Below, piece after piece: positions 57,285 to 64,000 of a stretch of DNA of 64,000 nt. The DNA is taken from NCBI GenBank assembly GCA_003991915.1, contig RQTK01000781.1:77998-141997 (forward strand). Reading direction: 5' to 3'. The notes under the pieces are model-generated. The model made no database searches. It was not told the origin of the DNA and worked only from the letters and a program-made list of their open reading frames with translations. How positions within the stretch are numbered: position 1 is the first letter of the stretch; each line of letters starts with the position of its first letter. Origin of the DNA: Elysia chlorotica. Its lineage: Eukaryota > Mollusca > Gastropoda > Plakobranchidae. The translations under genes were made by a program, and so were the position numbers.

Positions 57285-57732
57285 GCAGTTAAACATAACA
57301 TATCAACAGAGTAGCGACCGTCAGTTAAACATAACATATTAACAGAGGGCCGATCGTCAGTGAAACATAACATATTAACAGAGGGCCGATCGGCAGTTAA
57401 ACATAACATATTAACAGAGGATCGACCGTCAGTTAAACATAACATAAACAGAGGGTCGACCGTCAGTTAAACATAACATAGACATAGGGTCGATCGTCAG
57501 TTAAACATAACATATTAACATAGGGTCGACCGTCAGTTAAACATAACATATTAACATAGGGTCGACCGTCAGTTAAACATAACATATCAACAGAGTAGCG
57601 ACCGTCAGTTAAACATAACATATCAACAGAGTAGCGATCGTCAGTGAAACATAACATATTAACATAGGGTCGACCGTCAGTTAAACATAACATATCAACA
57701 GAGGATCGACCGTCAGTTAAACATAACATAAA
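57285..57732. repeat. 36-bp minisatellite, about 13 copies
   Basis: Units of CAGTTAAACATAACATATTA followed by ACAGAGGGTCGACCGT, mostly 36 bp with a few shorter ones. Variants involve AACAG/AACAT and GACC/GATC/GATCGG. On the minus strand it reads as 12-residue repeats of the type MLCLTDGRSSVN, open in two blocks because 36 is divisible by three. No flanking coding evidence. Confidence 0.92.
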
Positions 57733-57939
57733 TAGCGCACATGTTTCGAACATTCTGGTATTATCCTCAATTTCCTTAGCTATGGGTTCTGACGCTGCAC
57801 AAAAAGAAACCGCACAATCTACTTGCAATATAATAAAATAAGAGCAAATCATCAGGTTGATTGTTTTGTACTTCTTCTCTTCATCTCTTTCATTAACTTA
57901 GGAACTACCTCTCTTCGCTTTATCTCTTTCATTCACCCT

Positions 57940-58020
57940 TTGTATGTAATTCTCCCTATCTCTGTCTCTGTGTCTGTCTATCTAACTATCTGTCTGCCTA
58001 TCTATCTGTCTCTTTTTCCT
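57940..58020. repeat. TCTG/TATC-rich run
   Basis: Short CTGTCT and CTATCTAT tetranucleotide runs. Confidence 0.75.
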
Positions 58021-58464
58021 CTAAGACCTGGCGTGACGGGTCACAGATCAGGCCGCATGTCAAATAGATCGATATCCATTGTTTCATATGGATCTATCGA
58101 TCCTTCACGTGTTATGAACCAATAAGATTGATGTCATTTATTCTTTAAATTAAAGACTTCAACGTAGCTGTTACTGAGCTGATATGCCGTAAAAACAAAC
58201 TCAACTCTGAATGAAACAATCGAAAAAAGTATTCACAGCCGAGATGCTCTAATCAGACCGTTATGTTCGGTAAGCTGATCAGATTCCCAGACTTGGTGTG
58301 TGGGCCTGGTCTGGACTGATCACTTCTAGGGACCCAGCGCCGTGGGGTTTTCGATCAGAGTGCAGGGGACAACTCTCTCAACAGTTCAATTAGCGTGAGC
58401 AGGCGAGGGGATAGAACCTGACCACGCACGACCAGGAGTATGGGCCGGACACTTCATAACAACA

Positions 58465-58840
58465 GCATCTCTCTCCCTCTCGCTCTCTCTCTCTCTCTGT
58501 CTGTCTCTCTCTCTCTCTCTCTCTCGTTTTTACTCTCTCTCTATCTCTCTTTCTCTATCTCTCTCTCTATCTCTCTTTCTCTATCTCTCTTTCTCTCTCT
58601 CTCTCTCTTTCTTTCTCTCTATTTCTCTCTACCTCTCTTTCTCTTTCTCTTTCTCTCTCTCTCCATCTCTATTTCTCTCGCTATTTATCTTGCTCCCTCT
58701 TTCTTTCAACCTATTATCTCGTTACTTTCTCCCTCTCTCTCTTTCGCTCTATCTCTCGCTCTCACAACCTCTTAACTCTTTCCCTCTCTCTCTCGCTCTC
58801 ACAACCTCTTATCTCTTTCCCTCTCTCTCTCGCTCTAGGG
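58465..58840. repeat. CT-rich pyrimidine tract
   Basis: About 375 bp of CTCT, CTAT and CTTT words. A block with CTCGCTCTCACAACCTCTTA is present twice near 58755 and 58790. Confidence 0.9.
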
Positions 58841-59450
58841 GGAAAGTTGTAGTGTGTCTACTGCTGCTTTCTCAACCTCTCTAGTTTTCCATCCCTTTCT
58901 GTCTATCTCCATCCCTACCGCTCTCATGTAAGATACAGTTTTTCTATGCTATTAAAGTCTTAAACGCTATTTAGATCTATACCGACAACCTGAACATTAT
59001 CAAACGATTTCCCTCCAGGCCTTAGCAAACCGAAACAGGCAACATTGCAAATAGAGTCCACATCGTAAACGAAAGTATGGAACTTTCAACTCACAACCAA
59101 GAAAGACATACAACGCTATCTACCAAAACAACGCCACGTCATAACTTTATTTGGAACTCTTTGGGGTCAGAAAAAACCTCGAAAATATTGTAGGGAAGAC
59201 CTCTGTGGCTTGCTCTTAGTTTTACTCCATAAAACTACTGAACTCCGACATTTTATTTCTTCCCACTGTGTCTACAGTTGAGTTAATAGTAACGAGCATT
59301 TCGGTAGGTGTGTCATTTTGTAGAAAAACAGAGATCTAGTAAGTATGCTTTTCCAATATTTAAAAAAAAGTTTTTTTGTAGACTAAGCGAGTCAAAGTTC
59401 AGTGTTGGGAGTAACGGTGGTCGAACATTGAGAACCACAGAAAGCACTGA
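58841..59450. other. Intergenic stretch
   Basis: No gene, array or recognised element. Confidence 0.5.
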
Positions 59451-59454
59451 TTGA

Positions 59455-60162
59455 CATCTATTGGATTGACTATCCCAATCTATTGGACTCACTATCCCAA
59501 TCTATTGGACTCACTATCCCAATCTATTGGATTCACTATCCCAATCTATTGGACTCACTATCCCAAGCTATTGGATTGACTCTCCCAATCTATTGAATCG
59601 ACTATCCCAATCTATTGGATTCACTATCCCAATCTATTGGACTCACTATCCCAAGCTGTTGGATTGACTCTCCCAATCTATTGAATCGACTATCCCAATC
59701 TATTTGACTCACTATCCCAATCTATTGGATCGACTATCCCAATCTATTGGACTCACTATTCCAATCTATTGGATTGACTATCCCAATCTATTGGATTCAC
59801 TATCCCAATCTATTGGATTGACTATCCCAATCTATTGGATTGACTATCCCAATCTATTGAACTCACTATCCCAATCTATTGGATTGACTATCCCAATCTA
59901 TTGGACCTACTATCCCAATCTATTGGATTGACTATCCCAATCAATTGGATTGGCTATCTCAATCTATTGGATTCACTATCCCAATCTATTGAACCTACTA
60001 TCCCAATCTATTGGATTGTCTATCCCAATCTATTGGATTGACTATCCCAATCTTTTGGATTGACTATCCCAATCTATTGGATTGACTATCCCAATCTATT
60101 GGATTGACTATCCCAATCTATTGGATTGACTATCCCAATCTATTGGATTGACTATCCCAATC
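59455..60162. repeat. 22-bp minisatellite, about 32 copies
   Basis: Unit CTATTGGATTGACTATCCCA plus AT, with variants GGACTCACT, GGATTCACT, GAATCGACT and GGACCTACT. The left part mixes the variants in a higher-order pattern, while the right end (about 60060-60160) is nearly homogeneous GGATTGACT, which suggests recent local expansion there. Array bounded by unique sequence. Confidence 0.95.
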
Positions 60163-60169
60163 ACCAGTG

Positions 60170-60602
60170 TGTTTGTGTCGTTCCGTGGACCAGGGTTGCT
60201 TATATTATAAGCTTTTTGGGAACTGCGGGCTTTATAGACTAGTTATCTAATCTGGAATTAATTTTCGAGTGCATTTTTGGCTTTATATAACCCTTCATGC
60301 AATCGCATTACATGAGCCCAGTTACAACATCGACAATATGACGTATCACAACATTCACCCCCGTCGTGCTGGCGTGGTAAAATTCCTTTCAATGGAACTC
60401 GTACGAAAAGAGCAGATTTGGTTTAACGTCTAACGTCAGAACTATTTAGGCTTCATTGTGACGGGCCCCAAGACTGACGTCTCATTACGAAAAGACACAT
60501 TCGCAACCACAGGATATCGACTTCTCTTTTCTTCTCCTCCCCTTCTCTCTGCCCCCTCTCTGTTTGACTGTCTGTGTGACTGTTTGTTTGTCTGTCTGTC
60601 TG

Positions 60603-60640
<38 letters not shown>

Positions 60641-61380
60641 CCTTTCTCTCTATTTCACACCTACACCAACGCACCCACACATTTAAAAAAAAATTAAATT
60701 GGAACAATCTTTTCCGAACATTTAAAGGGAATAAAGGAATAATACTAATTATTATATTCTTAGTCTGATCATAATTAGAAGATGAAGATAAATAAAATTG
60801 CGCGCGAGACAATGATATTGATTTTTAAAAATGTGGAGAGAGCACTGGTTCGGAACGGACAGTTTGCTCTGTACGGATGCACGGCTGGGTAGCAACAACG
60901 CAATCACGTGACTTCCGGTGCAAAGTTACCAACTTCAGCGAAGCACCTGCTAAAGGACGGTACATCTCTGTCAGGACGCAAAATTAAGTCAATGATATTC
61001 TACCAAAAACACAGGACAGATGATTCTAAAACAGGATAAACAAACAAACGTACCTCCATATACAAAACGAAACGAAGTGATTCTGAGAATTGTGCATGCC
61101 AGTGACGCTCATTTAAAGGGAACATTTCCCAGACATTTCTCTACAAGAAAAGATATGTGCATACCCAATATGTCTTTATGAAAAATAATGGTAATATCCA
61201 TATATCGAACACCATCACGACACACACAGGGGCCCCACAATTATCAGTACTCTCCCCGACTCTGTTCACTATAATACACAAATAGCTGTAATAATTTAAT
61301 ACGCAGACAATGCAACAATACAAGCTCTAATTGAATCAGAAAAAGGACTAAGAAAGAGAGAGGAGAGAAAACGGAAGAGA
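60170..61380. other. Intergenic stretch
   Basis: Contains a short CT array at about 60606-60636. No gene could be supported. Confidence 0.5.
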
Positions 61381-61382
61381 TT

Positions 61383-61386
<4 letters not shown>

Positions 61387-61419
<33 letters not shown>

Positions 61420-61422
61420 GAA

Positions 61423-61505
<83 letters not shown>

Positions 61506-61518
61506 GGAGAGAGAGAGT
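61387..61518. repeat. (GA)n microsatellites
   Basis: Several GA arrays separated by TTGAAGGAAA and GAAGAA. Confidence 0.95.
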
Positions 61519-61782
61519 AATATAATAGAATAGAATAGATATAGAGAAGATGCAGTAAAGAGGCCAGATAGAGAGAAGGTGTACGGAGGGTGACATCAAC
61601 TCCATGCTTTGCCCTCAGGGCTGCTGACTTCTCCGGGACCCAGAGACGATTTCAGTCCCAGAAGCCTCTGTACAGGAAGCCTGTAGCGTGTTGACAGTGA
61701 CGGGAGCGTTGCCGTGGCAACGGTAAAGCCACTTTGCAGGCTACTCGTAGATATTGGCTCTGAGTTCATCACAGAGCCATCC

Positions 61783-61815
61783 ACACACACACCTACACAC
61801 ACACACACACACACG
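61783..61815. repeat. (CA)n microsatellite
   Basis: A short CA array in a GC-richer, unique stretch (61590-61860). Confidence 0.9.
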
Positions 61816-62009
61816 CAGATCAGAGCACAGGGAGTGGGGACCAACAAAGCCGGTTACCATGTTGGTATTAACAAAAGCTTTGTCCAACTTAGATGCCTGC
61901 ATTCAGACTTAAAAGAAAACTATTGTTTGAGCTGCCTTTCTATTCCTTATGCCAACAACACAATACTGCTAGCGAGATGTGTAAATTAGATGTAAGTTTA
62001 GGTTCAAGC

Positions 62010-62120
62010 GGCGCAGTGGTCTATTGGTATAATAAGTCATGTTATATCAGGGTGCCAAGGTCAAGGGCTCCCGAGTGTCGACAAGGCGGCGGTTCGAATC
62101 CATCCCAGATATTCAAATCT
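62010..62120 (+). mobile_element. tRNA-derived SINE head
   Basis: GCGGCGCAGTGGTCTATTGG (A-box) and GCGGTTCGAATCC (B-box) at about 62085, followed by an A/T-rich stretch. Not an intact tRNA. Confidence 0.6.
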
Positions 62121-62172
62121 TTATAAAAAAAAATTTTATGTTTTTTTGAATGAATTGAAGACACTCAGTTTT

Positions 62173-62710
62173 CGCTACGTCTATAAAGATGGTCTTCATG
62201 TAAAAAGATTTATAACCTTCACCACAATAGAAGCACACAATGTAGCGTCTGTCACGTCAGAAATGTTGACTGCTTTGGAGAACTTTGGACTGGACCTTCG
62301 ACACTGTGGTGGTCAAAGCTAGGATAATGCCACAGTGCAGTGTAATGGCGGAGCGCCTCAGTGGTGTACAAGTCCGTATCGAGGAGATAACTCTCAAGGC
62401 TTCCTTTGTCCCCTGCTCGGCTCATTCTCTAAATCTGGGTGGTGTTTGTGCTGCTGAATGTTGCGAAGACGCAGCATCATTATTCGAATTCTTCCAAGCA
62501 ATGTACACCTTCCTTTCAAGCCCCATACATCAATGGGGATTGTTTGTAAAATATATCGATGGCCCTACACTCAAATCATTGTCTGGAACTAGATGGTCCG
62601 TGCAATGTGAAACGGTACACAACGAGGAAAGAAATCCCTACCAATAATCTCAACAAGATCACTGATAACAGAAAGAAATGGAGGACCATGATCGCCAATG
62701 TCTAAGACAG
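62173..62710 (+). pseudogene. Decayed hAT-type (DUF4371 / ZMYM1-like) transposase fragment
   Basis: One frame reads RYVYKDGLHVKRFITFTTIE through LTALENFGLDLRHCGGQS and meets TAG where the family has Tyr of GQSYD. After a frame shift, GVQVRIEE, CSAHSLNLGGVCAAECC and FFQAMYTFLSSPIHQW follow in the order seen in ZMYM1-like hAT relatives. TRW near 62595 fits the conserved position after the loop. Only a central piece is present, with at least one stop and one frameshift, and no terminal inverted repeats were found. Confidence 0.75.
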
Positions 62711-62714
62711 ATCT

Positions 62715-63225
62715 GGTACACAGAAGAAGAAGTTCAAAATGCTCATCAGGGGATACGCGTTTTTTTAGTGAACCCACTAAACCCAATTATTAAACCGTCC
62801 CACCCCTGCGCTTTATAAACATAAGCATAGCTCACTGTTACATTTAAAGCAAACATTGGTTTCAGTTTAAAAAACAAACAAAAAAAAACATCCCAGCCAG
62901 AGCAGTGAATCACATTGACATGCACGTTGATGAGTCTTTGCAAAGATGGGAAACAAAACCTTTTGTATTTAATCTTGTTTTTCCTCGCCAGTGTCAACTG
63001 GTATTAAGCACGTGTCGAACAAATCTCATTTGACGTCAGCAGGTCATTGTCCTAGATTTATCTTGTGTCGTCTTTTTGGTTTTGTTTTCGTGAAGCCTTT
63101 TGAAATCGGGGAGCTAAGATTTAGGGCGGCACCAAAACAGATCGGACAGATTTTCGATTAGATGAAACCTTTCACCAAACAACTAGTAAAATTGGATAAA
63201 GTAGACAGAGATATTTATATAGAAG
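62715..63225. other. Intergenic stretch
   Basis: No gene or array seen; AT-rich. Confidence 0.5.
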
Positions 63226-63231
63226 ATATAT

Positions 63232-63232
<1 letters not shown>

Positions 63233-63303
<71 letters not shown>

Positions 63304-63399
63304 GGATAGATAGATAAATGAATGGATAGATAGATAGATAGGTAGATAGATAGATAGAAAGATAGATAGATAGATAGAAAGATAGATAGAAAGATAGAG

Positions 63400-63430
<31 letters not shown>

Positions 63431-63432
63431 TA

Positions 63433-63527
<95 letters not shown>

Positions 63528-63575
63528 CGGTGTATAAATAGATAGATAGATAGATAGATAGATATATAGATCGGT
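63233..63575. repeat. (GATA)n microsatellite
   Basis: An array of about 340 bp of GATA/TAGA with scattered GAAA, GGTA and AATA variants. The Tyr-Leu-Ser-Ile frame on the minus strand is an artefact. Confidence 0.97.
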
Positions 63576-63599
63576 AGATACAGAGACATATAAATAGAT

Positions 63600-64000
63600 T
63601 AATAAATAGAGAGAGGGAGAGAGAGCTGAATGAAAAACAAATTAATGTTATCCGAAGTCAAACACGCAAATATCCTATCATTATTGGTGCCACCCCAAGA
63701 GTGTTTGTAGGTAGACCCTGACTGTTTCTCCGCAGAAACTCACAAACCATTGGAAAACAGACATGTTCAAGACATGTTCGTAGAGTAGGGTATTATTGGT
63801 GTAGGCCGATACTGCACTCAATGTTTTAGTTAAATAAATTGAAGGAACGCTAGAACTAGCCAAACAGATAAACTAATAATAATTACGTCTGGTAGATTTA
63901 GGTCGTAAGTATGAATTCGCAGTAAGCTTACAACTCTTCTAAGACCGTCTCTATCACCATCTACGGAGGAACATTATAAACCCCCCCCCCCCCTTTCCCC
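63600..64000. other. Intergenic stretch ending in a poly-C run
   Basis: No gene. A C run of about 14 lies at 63980-63993. Confidence 0.6.

Noticed and set aside
57285..60162. CRISPR-like regular repeats at 57.3 and 59.5 kb
   Set aside because: Units are directly adjacent with no unique spacers, in a eukaryotic genome. These are minisatellites.

Overview
This is a window of a eukaryotic nuclear genome, most likely a mollusc and probably a gastropod (inferred). The signs are long introns with GT-AG borders, very dense CT/GA and trinucleotide microsatellites, many short tRNA-derived SINE copies, a decayed non-LTR reverse transcriptase, a decayed hAT-type transposase, and one conserved animal gene in 13 coding exons. 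There is one assembly gap (52477-52830). No bacterial operons, CRISPR arrays or intact tRNA or rRNA genes are seen.

The only gene I can identify firmly is NOTUM on the + strand, coding from 20601 to 39017. It encodes a secreted palmitoleoyl-protein carboxylesterase that removes the lipid from Wnt proteins. I could join every coding exon in phase into a 555-residue protein. It has a signal peptide, a poly-serine stretch, the GGW oxyanion segment, the GSSAG nucleophile motif, a catalytic Asp and His, and a Cys-rich C-terminus. It also has an unusual lysine/arginine-rich insert. The initiator ATG lies 4 bases downstream of a good splice acceptor, so there must be one or more non-coding 5' exons. 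Candidates lie at 11720-11900 and 16002-16145, with possible first exons ending at 10329 (in a GC-rich island) and 1930.

Layout: 1-20.6 kb is upstream or 5'-intronic sequence with microsatellites, candidate 5' exons and several perfect TCF/LEF sites. 20.6-39.0 kb is NOTUM coding. 39.0 to about 42.1 kb is probably its 3' UTR, with three perfect Pumilio-type elements. 43-64 kb has no confident gene. It holds a SINE-split coding-like segment (47.3-47.8 kb), a LINE relic (50.4-51.0 kb), 36-bp and 22-bp minisatellites (57.3-57.7 and 59.4-60.2 kb), a ~0.6-kb tandem duplication (54.9-56.0 kb), a hAT relic (62.2-62.7 kb) and a GATA array (63.2-63.6 kb).

The most interesting structure is inside NOTUM. 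A 98-nt coding exon is present twice (33963-34060 and 35166-35263) in a 1.2-kb tandem duplication. Both copies have intact splice sites and encode identical residues, yet including both would shift the frame and create a stop in the second copy. Separately, the last 14 nt of another exon plus its splice donor (30505 onward) seeds a 56-bp tandem array of donor copies. With the perfect TCF/LEF motifs this suggests, as inference, a Wnt-feedback gene whose output could be set by both transcription and splicing.
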